A stretch of DNA of 64,000 bases from positions 62,001 to 126,000 of the forward strand of contig CAZXOG010000002.1 in the NCBI GenBank assembly GCA_964642315.1, read 5' to 3'. This document shows, in pieces, positions 42,749 through 51,133 of the stretch (its first letter is position 1; each line of letters begins with the position of its first letter). Under the pieces are notes generated by a model. The model saw only the letters and a program-made list of their open reading frames with translations, searched no databases and had not been told where the DNA came from. A program made the position numbers and the translations under genes. The DNA comes from JAGVDM01 sp964642315. Lineage in GTDB: Bacteria; Patescibacteriota; Gracilibacteria; Peribacterales; Peribacteraceae.

Positions 42749-43492
42749 TCAGACTGCCATTCCCACGATGCCCTTGAGCAGCGCGCCGACGACGTAGGCG
42801 ATGCCGGCTCCGGCCATGCCGATGCTCACCACCTCCAGTGTGCCGCGGATAAGCCGTTCGCGCGTCACGTAGCTCCGCGTGGAGCCGAGGATGATGAGGG
42901 CGATGAGCGTCGAAGCGATGGCAACGAGGAACCGCTGGCCCTCCGCGATGCCGGTGAGGTAGGGGAGCAACGGAATGCTTCCGAAGATGCAGAATGCGAT
43001 GAATGTGACAATACCGTGCATGAATGGTTTCCCCGTCTGCCCTTCTGTCATGTTGTGTTCCAGGTTCATCATCACGTCGAGCCACACTTTCTTGTCGCTG
43101 GTTGCAGCCTCCACCATCTGGTCGAGCGCTTTGTCCTTGAGTCCTTTCTTCTCGTAGAAGTAGCGGATCTCCGCCCGTTCGAGATCCGGCGTCTTCTCGA
43201 TTTCTTCCTGTTCTTCCTTGAGGAGCCGCTCGTACTGGTCGTGTTCGGATTTGAGCGAGAGGAAGTTCCCCGAGCCCATGGAGAATCCGTCGGCGAGGAG
43301 GTTCGCGAGCCCCAGGATAATCACGACGTAATCCGGCATTGCGGCGCCTACCGTTCCCGCAACGACGGCGAATGTCGTCACGATGCCGTCATTGCCGCCG
43401 AAGACGATATCGTGGATGTACGGTCCGAGGTTATGGCCGTGGATATCCATCGCGAGATGCCTGCGGACTTCGTGTCGTGTGGCTTCGTGCAT
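42749..43492 (-). CDS. VIT1/CCC1-family iron/manganese transporter
   Basis: 247 aa. N-terminal helix motif DIVFGGNDGIVTTFAVVAGTVGA, then LLADGFSMGSGNFLSLKSE, a cytosolic metal-binding helical hairpin with many Glu, and three C-terminal transmembrane helices. The family exports or sequesters Fe2+/Mn2+. A TAGAAT -10 box ends 6 nt before the ATG. Convergent with pdxT. It is 39 bp downstream of the glutamate-cysteine ligase gene on the same strand but has its own promoter. Confidence 0.9.
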   Translation of the reverse strand: MHEATRHEVRRHLAMDIHGHNLGPYIHDIVFGGNDGIVTTFAVVAGTVGAAMPDYVVIILGLANLLADGFSMGSGNFLSLKSEHDQYERLLKEEQEEIEKTPDLERAEIRYFYEKKGLKDKALDQMVEAATSDKKVWLDVMMNLEHNMTEGQTGKPFMHGIVTFIAFCIFGSIPLLPYLTGIAEGQRFLVAIASTLIALIILGSTRSYVTRERLIRGTLEVVSIGMAGAGIAYVVGALLKGIVGMAV

Positions 43493-43531
43493 GGCGGCAT
43501 TCTACACAAGTTCATCATTGTGAGTATCCTG

Positions 43532-44902
43532 TCATCCAATACTGTCTATTTCGCACCACTCCAGAATGCGTTTGAGATCTCCGTTCCACTCGTGTTCGTA
43601 GAGATGAACAAGTTCTTCAGCAGGACTTTTTTCTTTGATGAAGATTTGTTCTTTAATGACTGATAGATATCGAGTCTCATCCTCGTTCGCCGCATCCATC
43701 CTCTGGAAACTGTGTAATTTTTCGTTGGCGATTGTGATGATTTCTTGGGCATATGTAAGCAGCTTCTTGCCGTGTATCTCGGTATGCAATCCTGTTTTCC
43801 ATGCCTGCCTATCGATGTTGAGGATGTCCTCATACTCCCATTCACTTGTGAGCTCGTGAATCTTTTCCCAGTTTTCAGAATCGAAGAGCAGGCCTTTCAT
43901 TAATGCTGGTATTGCCATGATGAAACGGAATGGTGAACTGTCCGCAACGCGGTACTCAAGATATGACGGGCGCAATCGGAGGTCTGACCATGTTGTTTTT
44001 ACATGTCGGTCAAAATCTTCCAGCGTGGGCTTGGTGCCGTGGTATCCTTTATTCATCCAGTCCGTGAATGTGAATTCCGTTTCCGCGCGTACGTAACCGC
44101 CTCTTCCGTCCGGTACGATGATGACGGGGAGTGCCATGTAATACTTTAGCCAATCTTCCATGTGAAAATTCTCCGAGAGAATGTTCGGAGGAATTCCCGT
44201 ACGTTGCGGTGCATGGTGCTGGATGCAGCATCTTCTTGCATCCAGCAGCGGTCCATGTCTACCGCGGTCAAATGGGCTGCACGCGAACATTGCCCCAATG
44301 ATCGGCAGGACGCGGAATGCAGTCTGCGCTTTCTTCACTGCATTTTCCTCGTTGAGGTAACTTAAATTTGCTGTAATGCCGTTCAAACGCTTCGTCATCG
44401 TCGCCATCATTTCCCGATTTCCTATACCCTGGAGAATCTGATACCGCTTTTTGTTTAGCATCGGGATGTCATCATTGTCATGGAACGGTTGTTGCCCAAG
44501 GGACAGCCATCCGATGCCGAATACATTGCCCATTTCCACTACCTCGTTATTGTGCAACCTAAGTTCACGCGAGAGATCGTGCAGATTTTCCTGCGGGGAT
44601 CCCGAGAGTTCCAGGCGCCCGTCTCCTTCTAGATTGACGCGGGCGTCGCCTCGTTGGATCTCGTAGATGTCCTTGCCATTCTGTTCATGGATTTCCCATC
44701 CAGCTTCTTCTACCAATTTATGCAGTACGGCGTTGTAGCCTCTTTCGCCTTTGTACGGAACGGGAGTCATCGTATCTCGGTAGATCCCCGAACGCTCCCA
44801 TTCGATGCCGACGTAGAGTGTTTTCTCTTTGTTCGCTTGGCAGTAATGCTGCACGAGTTCCTCGAGTGATCGGATACTACTTGAGTGGGGATGTTCAGGC
44901 AT
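43532..44902 (-). CDS. Glutamate-cysteine ligase, GCS2/plant-proteobacterial type
   Basis: ATP-dependent ligation of Glu and Cys, the first glutathione step. 456 aa. Recognisable segments: VGIEWERSGIY, the substrate-binding EGDGRLELSGSPQENLHDLSRE and the C-terminal LRLRPSYLEYRVADSSPF. The gene is visibly richer in A+T than its neighbours, with many T-rich codons, suggesting horizontal acquisition. No glutathione synthetase is in the window; gamma-glutamylcysteine itself could serve as the thiol. The ATG at 44902 is chosen from similarity; the upstream frame is a shadow. Confidence 0.87.
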   Translation of the reverse strand: MPEHPHSSSIRSLEELVQHYCQANKEKTLYVGIEWERSGIYRDTMTPVPYKGERGYNAVLHKLVEEAGWEIHEQNGKDIYEIQRGDARVNLEGDGRLELSGSPQENLHDLSRELRLHNNEVVEMGNVFGIGWLSLGQQPFHDNDDIPMLNKKRYQILQGIGNREMMATMTKRLNGITANLSYLNEENAVKKAQTAFRVLPIIGAMFACSPFDRGRHGPLLDARRCCIQHHAPQRTGIPPNILSENFHMEDWLKYYMALPVIIVPDGRGGYVRAETEFTFTDWMNKGYHGTKPTLEDFDRHVKTTWSDLRLRPSYLEYRVADSSPFRFIMAIPALMKGLLFDSENWEKIHELTSEWEYEDILNIDRQAWKTGLHTEIHGKKLLTYAQEIITIANEKLHSFQRMDAANEDETRYLSVIKEQIFIKEKSPAEELVHLYEHEWNGDLKRILEWCEIDSIG

Positions 44903-44979
44903 GCAGCACGTAAGCGGGGGATGACTTTCTGAGGATACTCTACTCTGCAAGTCCCCCCTCCGTTTTCTGTATTCGAGAG

Positions 44980-46260
44980 TTATGCTTCGTGCATCATTAT
45001 GGGATTCTTGGCGGCTCCGTGCTGCTCTCCAAGCAGCTCGTTCAGACGCTCCTGCTGCGCCGCGATCATCTGCCGGAGTTCCGCGTTCTCCCGTTCGCTC
45101 TGTTCCAGGCGGCGTTCCGTATCCCACTTGCCTTGCGCGAGGCGGCGGTTCTCCTTGTTGCGCAGAAGCATGAGGAACAGCCGGGGGTCTTTTCCCTTCA
45201 GCGAGCGCTTGAATTGCACTTTGTCGACGTGCTGGCGTTCCTCCGCTAGCTCGATCGTCCGGCGGATGATCTTCTGCCGGATCGTGTCGAACGTTTCCTT
45301 GCGGCCGCGCGGATTGAGCGTTCCCATCTCGATGGCATCAACGATGCCTTCGTTGAGCGTTGCGCCGCCGCCTGCGATGGTGATGGGCAGTACCGGAGGG
45401 AGCTCCTCGCTGCCCTCGGCAAGCCTGCGCTGCTGCTCCTCGGGCGGCAGGGCATCGAAGGCTTCCTGTTCTGAACCGGGCGCGATCAGGAATTTCCGCA
45501 AGACCTGCGGGTCGCGGAGATCCACCGCCTCCGCGAGCGTTTTGTGCCGGCTCACCTCGGTCTGGAACCCCCGGATGAGCATGTCCATCTGTTCTTGCGG
45601 AATCGGTTCCTGCCCCCGCAGGAAGAGCGCGAACTCATCGCCGCCCGCCGCAAGCGGCGTGACGCGGATACCCTGTTTCTCCGCTTCGATCCGCGTGGTG
45701 CTCTGGCGGCTCGTGAGGATCTGCGCAATCGTTTGCAGGCTGCGCGTCGCATTCTCATACGTGGTGCAATCGATGAGCGCCTTGAGACCGTTCACATCAA
45801 AGGAGACCCACCCGAATCTCTGGAGTTTCTCCGCATCCGGTTCTTCCGCCATGAGCAATCGGAGCTGCTTGCGGAAGAGGAATACTCCGTACCCCTTGGC
45901 GTGGATGGGGTGGCCGGGGACGGAGAGGATGGAGTCGTACCAGTTCTCGGCGAAAACAGCGGTGAGCTGCCTGTTGCGGATTGCCCGCCATATGGCGTCA
46001 ATTGCCTCGTGATCCACTTCTTGGCCGGTTCGTTCTGCCTGCGCTTCCGCGTGCCGGAGGAGCTGGCGGTGCGTTCTGCGCAGGTGGGCGAGCAACATCC
46101 GTCTGGTTTCCTCGCCGATGTAGTGGAGCATGCGCTGCGCGAGGATTTCCTCGTCGGGTTCCTGCTCCGCCCTGTCGGCGTGCAGCCGCTGCATGCTCTG
46201 CAGCGTGCCAGTCAGCATGTGCTGCTGTTCCTGCGGTCCGGAGGTGAACTCCATGGACAT
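44980..46260 (-). CDS. GGDEF-domain-like protein, probably degenerate
   Basis: About 426 aa. The middle has a diguanylate-cyclase fold signature: FDVNGLKALID (metal site) and AAGGDEFALFLRG (active-site loop). The usual substrate segment after the first motif is replaced (CTTYENATRSL), no RxxD inhibitory site precedes GGDEF, and a long insertion follows. N- and C-termini are helical; the last 70 residues form a coiled coil. No membrane segment. Starts at 46260 or 46254 are chosen because a TTGACA/TACTAT promoter lies inside the longer open frame. Enzyme activity is uncertain. Confidence 0.7.
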   Translation of the reverse strand: MSMEFTSGPQEQQHMLTGTLQSMQRLHADRAEQEPDEEILAQRMLHYIGEETRRMLLAHLRRTHRQLLRHAEAQAERTGQEVDHEAIDAIWRAIRNRQLTAVFAENWYDSILSVPGHPIHAKGYGVFLFRKQLRLLMAEEPDAEKLQRFGWVSFDVNGLKALIDCTTYENATRSLQTIAQILTSRQSTTRIEAEKQGIRVTPLAAGGDEFALFLRGQEPIPQEQMDMLIRGFQTEVSRHKTLAEAVDLRDPQVLRKFLIAPGSEQEAFDALPPEEQQRRLAEGSEELPPVLPITIAGGGATLNEGIVDAIEMGTLNPRGRKETFDTIRQKIIRRTIELAEERQHVDKVQFKRSLKGKDPRLFLMLLRNKENRRLAQGKWDTERRLEQSERENAELRQMIAAQQERLNELLGEQHGAAKNPIMMHEA

Positions 46261-46333
46261 GGAATTTCGGGGACGAATGAAGAGAAAATCGCGTTCGTGG
46301 AAGCCGGTGTTCGCCTGTTTCTGTTGGAGGCAA

Positions 46334-46361
46334 ATAGTACTGTTTTCACTGAACGTGTCAA
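46334..46361 (-). promoter_or_regulatory. Promoter of the GGDEF-like gene
   Basis: Minus-strand TTGACA (46356-46361), 16-bp spacer, TACTAT (46334-46339). The first in-frame ATG downstream is at 46260, giving an untranslated leader of about 65 nt, unusual for this window. Confidence 0.6.
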
Positions 46362-46550
46362 CGAAGCGCAAGAACGTTTTTTCGGGTGCTCATTAATCTT
46401 TTCTTAATGCAGCGGAGTTATCCGATTGAGTGCTGGTGGATGTTGGAACGTGCGAGCACATTCGGCAACGGCCTCAGTACTGCCTTTCACCCGATTCACT
46501 TCGTCGCTTTGTTCCTTGCTCATCGCATGAAGCTCCACGCACTTCGTTCG

Positions 46551-46625
46551 TGGAGCGGGCGAGCGGAATCGAACCGCCCTTCCCAGCTTGGAAGGCTGGT
46601 GTAATAGCCACTATACGACGCCCGC
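46551..46625 (-). tRNA. tRNA-Gly (TCC)
   Basis: Acceptor stem GCGGGCG / CGCCCGC, anticodon stem-loop CCAGC-CTTCCAA-GCTGG giving anticodon TCC, T-arm GGCGG-TTCGATT-CCGCT with one weak pair, 3' CCA encoded at 46551-46553. Reads GGA/GGG. The 180 bp on its 3' side, up to 46372, have no other feature. Confidence 0.95.
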
Positions 46626-46647
46626 ACATATGAGAATGAGCAGAGAG

Positions 46648-46676
46648 AGGGTACTCATTTCCCTTCTTCCTGTGAA
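46648..46676 (-). promoter_or_regulatory. Promoter of tRNA-Gly
   Basis: Minus-strand TTCACA (46671-46676), 17-bp spacer, TACCCT (46648-46653); the tRNA 5' end is 22 nt beyond the -10 box. Confidence 0.55.
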
Positions 46677-46745
46677 GCTCCCACCTCTACTTCCGCTCGG
46701 AATTTCACCGCTTCCTTCCTGCGCGGTGTGTCCTACACTACACAT

Positions 46746-47798
46746 GTGCGCGACTCATTCTCCCGGAGGTTTCTCCTGATGGCGTTCTGCCTCCTGCTCT
46801 CTGCAGGAGGCTATGTAGCGCTTCGCATTTCTCCGTTCCTGATGCGTGCGTCGCTCTTCTCCGATTCCCCGGCGGGTGATCCTGTAACGACGGCTGCGGA
46901 GTTTCTTGCCGGACAGAACATTCTTTCTGGGTATCCAGATGGAACGTTCCGCGCAGGGAATCCTGTGAACCGCGCAGAACTCACAAAGATCATCGTTGGC
47001 CTTGCACGCAGACAGGGCGCTGTGCAGGAGTGTGCGTTAGCGCTGCACGGTGCGCTCTTCACCGATGTCACGCCAACCGACTGGTTTGCACCATTTGTCT
47101 GTTCTGCGAAAGAACACGGTATTATCCAGGGGTATGCCGACGGATCTTTCCGCCCGGCCAATACCGTCACATTCGCGGAGGCCGCCAAGATGATTGCCGG
47201 TGCGCTTGAGTATGAATTGGATGCGGGGGATCCGTGGTATAAGCCTGCGGTGGAATTGCTCTCCGCGCGGCATGCCATTCCCGTTTCCATCCAGTCCTTC
47301 GATGCAGAGTTGCGCCGCGGCGAGCTTGCGCAAATCCTGCATCGCCTGCTTGCCGGCATTACAGGCCAGCCGTCGCAGACGTGGGATGACCTTGTCGCGC
47401 AGCATGCAGCCGCCACGATGCCGGCAGGGCTGCTGTTGCACCGTATCAATGGAGAACGTTCACATGCAGGTCTTTCTGCGCTGCATCTGGATGCGCAGTT
47501 GCAGCAGACTGCACAGGCACATGCGGAAGATATGCAGGCACGCCACTATTACAGTCACGTATCACCGGAAGGTGCGGATGTCTCTGCGCGTGTCCGTGCA
47601 TCCGGCTATCTGTCATGTAATTGTCCTTTCCAAATAGGAGAGAATATCGTTGCTGCTATGTCGCCCGAAGAAGCGATTGCCATTTGGATGGGGTCACCTG
47701 CTCATCTCGCTAACCTGCTTTCCGATACTTTCCAGGATATCGGTATAGGGCATGCCGGTTCCTACTGGGTGGCTACATTCGGTTATCGTGCTCTCTAG
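46746..47798 (+). CDS. S-layer-homology plus CAP-domain surface protein
   Basis: 350 aa. Signal or anchor helix at about residues 9-27. Two clear SLH repeats (about 45-95 and 100-160: LSGYPDGTFRAGNPVNRAELTKI, IIQGYADGSFRPANTVTFAEAAKMI) and a weaker third attach the protein to the cell wall. A CAP/SCP domain (about 220-348) follows with HRINGERSHAGLSALHLD, HYYSHVSPEG, GENIV and IWMGSPAHLANLL. I take the GTG at 46746, 6 nt after a TACACT box, rather than the GTG at 46728 upstream of that box. Function outside the cell is unknown. Confidence 0.88.
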   Translation: MRDSFSRRFLLMAFCLLLSAGGYVALRISPFLMRASLFSDSPAGDPVTTAAEFLAGQNILSGYPDGTFRAGNPVNRAELTKIIVGLARRQGAVQECALALHGALFTDVTPTDWFAPFVCSAKEHGIIQGYADGSFRPANTVTFAEAAKMIAGALEYELDAGDPWYKPAVELLSARHAIPVSIQSFDAELRRGELAQILHRLLAGITGQPSQTWDDLVAQHAAATMPAGLLLHRINGERSHAGLSALHLDAQLQQTAQAHAEDMQARHYYSHVSPEGADVSARVRASGYLSCNCPFQIGENIVAAMSPEEAIAIWMGSPAHLANLLSDTFQDIGIGHAGSYWVATFGYRAL

Positions 47799-48081
47799 TG
47801 ACATTTCTCTGTTGTTCCAATGTGTGCAGAATTTTTTGGTCACTCAGTTTTTTCCATGGGTGGCAGGTGAGGATGCGCTTGAGCCCGAGCAGTGAGCCTA
47901 TGATCGCGCCGCGCTCCAACACTTGTCGCCTCGCGAACTCCGAACATGTCGGGTCGTGCCGGCAGTAGCCGTAGGGCCAGAGGTGCTTCATGGGCCCGTG
48001 ATCCGGCGAGAGTGTTGCCTGATAGCCTGCGATCAGCGTGCAGAGCAGCCGGCGCGGCAGGAGCGCGATGCGGCTTGTCAT
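47773..48081 (-). CDS. yidD: Membrane protein insertion efficiency factor YidD
   Basis: 102-aa small amphipathic protein helping YidC insert membrane proteins. Family pattern: LIAGYQATLSPDHGP, CRHDPTCSEFARRQVLERG and LKRILTCHPW. An ATG at 48081 gives the usual length; 48150 would add 23 residues and lie 9 bp from a divergent gene. Its 3' end overlaps the SLH/CAP gene by 26 bp. YidC is not adjacent here. Confidence 0.9.
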   Translation of the reverse strand: MTSRIALLPRRLLCTLIAGYQATLSPDHGPMKHLWPYGYCRHDPTCSEFARRQVLERGAIIGSLLGLKRILTCHPWKKLSDQKILHTLEQQRNVTREHDNRM

Positions 48082-48159
48082 GAGCTTGCCGACGTTGCGG
48101 AGCGGATTGCGCACGTGCAGGGCGAACGATACGATGCGGGCGTTCCCCATTCTACGTCC

Positions 48160-48429
48160 ATGCAGCTCACCGTGCCGGATGTCCTCGTGTTCCTGGAGGT
48201 CCTCACGTTCCTCCTCCTGCTCCTCGCGCTCTACCATCTGGTGTTCGTGCTCGTGGGGCTCCGGCGTATCGTGAAGCGTATAGATACCGTCACGCAGCAG
48301 GTCGAGCAGGTGGTGCTCAAGCCGATTTCCATGGCCGATGCCACGGTGGACTGGGTCACCCACATGCTCGAGAGCGCGCACAAGAAAGCCGCGAAGCCTC
48401 ACGCGAAAAAATCGTCGAAGAAAGAGTGA
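48160..48429 (+). CDS. Small single-pass membrane protein, unknown
   Basis: 89 aa. One strong transmembrane helix (about residues 8-34, VFLEVLTFLLLLLALYHLVFVLVGL), a basic amphipathic helix, and a Lys-rich C-terminus. Not recognised; general architecture recalls DUF948-like envelope proteins. Divergent from yidD. Its stop codon directly abuts that of the convergent neighbour (TGATCA). Confidence 0.7.
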   Translation: MQLTVPDVLVFLEVLTFLLLLLALYHLVFVLVGLRRIVKRIDTVTQQVEQVVLKPISMADATVDWVTHMLESAHKKAAKPHAKKSSKKE

Positions 48430-48915
48430 TCAAAGCACCGTTTGTTTGTCCACGAACACGCGGACGTAGAGCCGTTTGAGGATGTCTACCGATGCCTCGA
48501 AAAGCTGCTGCAGGAGGCCATTCAAACGCCGGATCCTCGCGTACAGCTCCGTGAGCTTGTGCGCCGCTCCGGGGCGTGCAGCTTTGCGGGCGGTTTTCTG
48601 CACCTCGCGCTGAAGGTCTGCAATTTCCTGCTCGATATGCTTCTGCAACTGCCGCTGCATCATCGGTGCCGCTGGCAGATTTGCAATCGCCTGATCCCGC
48701 CAGGATTGTGCCTGCGTTCCGGCCTGTGCAGCGGCGGAGCCGCCTCCCCCGCCGAGGTCGCCCGAACGGCTTTCCCCGATACGTTCGCTCACCGTGTTGA
48801 TGAGGTTGATTGTATCGAGCAGACTCTCGAGTTTCTGCGGCTGGGCCACGGCGATCGTCGGCCGCGCAATGCCCTCTGCGGCGCCTCTGCCTTTTTCCAT
48901 GGATGTGTCTGCCAT
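48430..48915 (-). CDS. Hypothetical coiled-coil protein
   Basis: 161 aa, unrecognised. Low-complexity middle (a run of glycines and alanines around residue 60), then a long amphipathic helix pair with periodic Leu, Gln and Arg (about 85-155). No signal or membrane segment. The ATG at 48915 is placed 9 nt after a possible GAAAAT -10 box with TTGACT 17 bp upstream; the longer frame to 49065 lies across that promoter. Confidence 0.65.
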   Translation of the reverse strand: MADTSMEKGRGAAEGIARPTIAVAQPQKLESLLDTINLINTVSERIGESRSGDLGGGGGSAAAQAGTQAQSWRDQAIANLPAAPMMQRQLQKHIEQEIADLQREVQKTARKAARPGAAHKLTELYARIRRLNGLLQQLFEASVDILKRLYVRVFVDKQTVL

Positions 48916-49129
48916 CCTGCCTATATTTTCTCTTTTTTTAGCCAAAAAGTCAATGTTCGTGTGGTGTGGAATTTGCCGGTTTTCCTCTAGCAGACAACGT
49001 TTCCGTTCCCCGGATCCTCCTTCTATCTCCTGCGTCTTTTCCGCTCCGGTATCCATGCGTTTCACCGTCTGGGCGCCGGTTTGCCGCTACGGTGTCCGCG
49101 GGTCCGGTTCTCCGGTATGATTGGCGGCG

Positions 49130-49465
49130 ATGACCGATACGATTTTCCACAAGATTGTCCGCAGGGAGATTCCCGCGAGCATCGTCTACGAGGATGATGA
49201 CGTGCTGGCGTTCAAAGATATCCATCCGAAGGCGCCGACACACCTTCTCTTTATCGCGAAGAAGGAACATGATTTCGTCCCGTCCATTGATGATCTTACC
49301 GAAGCAACCGCGCATGTTCCCGGGCTCCTCATCCGCAAAGCGCAGGCATTCGCCAAGGAGCACGGCATCAACGGTTACCAGCTCCGTTTCCACGTGGGGA
49401 AGGACGGCGGCCAGGAGGTGTTCTTCCTGCATCTGCATTTCCTGAGCGAGCAGGCGTTGCGTTGA
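49130..49465 (+). CDS. HIT-family (HinT-like) nucleotide-binding protein
   Basis: 111 aa. Typical start MTDTIFHKIVRREIPASIVYEDDDVLAFKDI and the C-terminal GQEVFFLHLHFLS. The histidine triad expected as HxHxH reads F99-L-H101-L-H103: the first histidine is Phe, while the middle one, the nucleophile in the family, is kept. Purine phosphoramidate hydrolysis is likely but may be altered. A TATGAT -10 box ends 8 nt before the ATG; a TTG nine bases earlier overlaps that box and is unlikely as a start. Confidence 0.88.
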   Translation: MTDTIFHKIVRREIPASIVYEDDDVLAFKDIHPKAPTHLLFIAKKEHDFVPSIDDLTEATAHVPGLLIRKAQAFAKEHGINGYQLRFHVGKDGGQEVFFLHLHFLSEQALR

Positions 49466-49477
49466 AAATCCATGGGA

Positions 49478-49534
49478 GAGCGTTATGGGTTATGCATTCC
49501 GGGGATGCCCCTTTTCTCATAACCCATAACGCTC
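49478..49534. terminator. Inverted repeat between HIT and rpsA
   Basis: Perfect 17-bp arms GAGCGTTATGGGTTATG (49478-49494) and its complement (49518-49534), with a 23-nt loop that itself contains GGGGATGCCCC. Lies between two convergent genes and probably ends transcription from both sides. Part of the arm (CCCATAACGC) recurs near 28186 before trpS, so it may belong to a repeat family. Confidence 0.65.
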
Positions 49535-49549
49535 GGCAGTTTCTGCTGC

Positions 49550-50962
49550 TCACGCCTCGTACCCTGCAGCCTTTGCGTCGGCTTCGGATGCGAAGTACAC
49601 GCGATTCTCTTCCTTGATCTTCTTCCCCGCGGCGCTGTCTGCGGCGTAGTACTTCTTGCCGGTCTTCGCCGCGACGAACTTGCCGCTGCCCGCATCACTG
49701 GTTTCGAGGAGCGACGGCTGCTCGACTTTCTCCTTCTTTCCTTTCTTTGCCTTCGGCTTTTCCTCGGAGGGAGTTTCCTCTGAGGCGGCAGAGGTTTCCT
49801 TCTTCGCTTTTGCCTTGGCTTCCTCCTCCTCGCGTTCGCGCTTGATGCGTTCGAGCGTTGCCTTGTCAATTGGGAGCAGTGCCTTCACTGAGAGGCCGAT
49901 ACGGCGCTCGTCCACATCGATGTTGATGACCTGCGCCTCCACTTTCTGGCCGATCGTGAGGACTTCCGACGGATCGGTGACTTTGTGGTGTGCCAGTTCC
50001 GAGAGGTGCACGAGGCCGTTGATGTCCTTCTCCAGGCGCAGGAACGCGCCGTAGTCCGCGAACCGCGTGACGGTGCCGGACACCTTCTTCCCCACGGGGT
50101 AGCGCTCCGCGATCTCTTCCCATGGGTCCTTCGTGAGCTGCTTGATGGAGAGCGAGAGCTTGTCGCCCTCAATGCCGATCACCTTCACCTTCACCTTGTC
50201 GCCGATTTCCGCGAACTCGGCGGGATTCTTCACGTGGCCCCATGCGATCTCGGAGATGTGCACCAGACCCTCCAGGCCGTCGAACGCCACGAAGAGACCG
50301 AACTTCACGATACCGGTTACGATGCCCTCCTTCACGTCGCCCGGGCTGAGCTTTTCCAGCGCCTTCGAGCGTTCCTCGGCCATCGCTTCGCGCTCGGAGA
50401 CCACCACCTTTCCTGCCTCCTCATCCATGGTGATGATTTTCACCACGAACGTGTGGCCGACGTACTTCTGGAGCCGTTGCATGATTTCCGAGCTGTCGGC
50501 GTTGTTCACGCGCGGGTAGTGCATGGGTGCGAGCTGGCTCACCGGCAGGAACGTGCGGATGCCGTCGATGTTCGCGAGCAGGCCGCCCTTGTTTGCTTCC
50601 TGCGGGTTGAATTCCATCGTACCGTCGCGCTTCACGAGATCGTGGAAGCGGTCCCACGCCTTCTGCTGGCTTGCCATGCGCAGACTCAGGACCACCATGC
50701 CCTCGTTGTTCTCCTCCTCGAGGATCATCGTCGCCACGCGGTCGCCGATGCTGAGCTGCTTGAAGGTGTTGAAAGAATCCCGGAGTTCCCGGCCGCTCAC
50801 GATGCCCGTGGCCACGCCCTCCAGGTCGAGGAGGAGCTTGTTCTTGCCGCGGAAGATCACGGTGCCCTCGATGAGCTCGCCGGGCCGCGCGCGGAAAACC
50901 GGCGGGGAATCCTTGAGCAGGGTCTCCATTATGCTGTTCTCGCGCTTCTTGATCGTTGCCAT
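49550..50962 (-). CDS. rpsA: 30S ribosomal protein S1
   Basis: 470 aa with four S1 (OB) domains at about residues 25-105, 110-200, 205-285 and 295-370, the third and fourth most typical (GIVTGIVKFGLFVAF, GTVTRFADYGAFLRL). A Lys/Glu-rich linker follows. The last 45 residues (TGKKYYAADSAAGKK, NRVYFASEADAKAAGYEA) look like the Ada-type metal-binding module with its cysteines lost. S1 helps mRNA engage the ribosome, of interest where leaders are so short. Starts at 50962 or 50929 are possible. Confidence 0.9.
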   Translation of the reverse strand: MATIKKRENSIMETLLKDSPPVFRARPGELIEGTVIFRGKNKLLLDLEGVATGIVSGRELRDSFNTFKQLSIGDRVATMILEEENNEGMVVLSLRMASQQKAWDRFHDLVKRDGTMEFNPQEANKGGLLANIDGIRTFLPVSQLAPMHYPRVNNADSSEIMQRLQKYVGHTFVVKIITMDEEAGKVVVSEREAMAEERSKALEKLSPGDVKEGIVTGIVKFGLFVAFDGLEGLVHISEIAWGHVKNPAEFAEIGDKVKVKVIGIEGDKLSLSIKQLTKDPWEEIAERYPVGKKVSGTVTRFADYGAFLRLEKDINGLVHLSELAHHKVTDPSEVLTIGQKVEAQVINIDVDERRIGLSVKALLPIDKATLERIKREREEEEAKAKAKKETSAASEETPSEEKPKAKKGKKEKVEQPSLLETSDAGSGKFVAAKTGKKYYAADSAAGKKIKEENRVYFASEADAKAAGYEA

Positions 50963-51133
50963 ATGCAGTGTGGTGCAAGCGGAAGAAGTAATCGCCTCCA
51001 TTGTGGCGCCCTTGCACGAGCAGCGCTGCGGGGAGGCGCGGGAACATTCGCATGTCTCTTCGTCGTAGTCAACGAATCTGCGGGGAAAGTCCGGTTCTGC
51101 GCCGCACTCGCGCACGGGCACGGTGAACAATGC

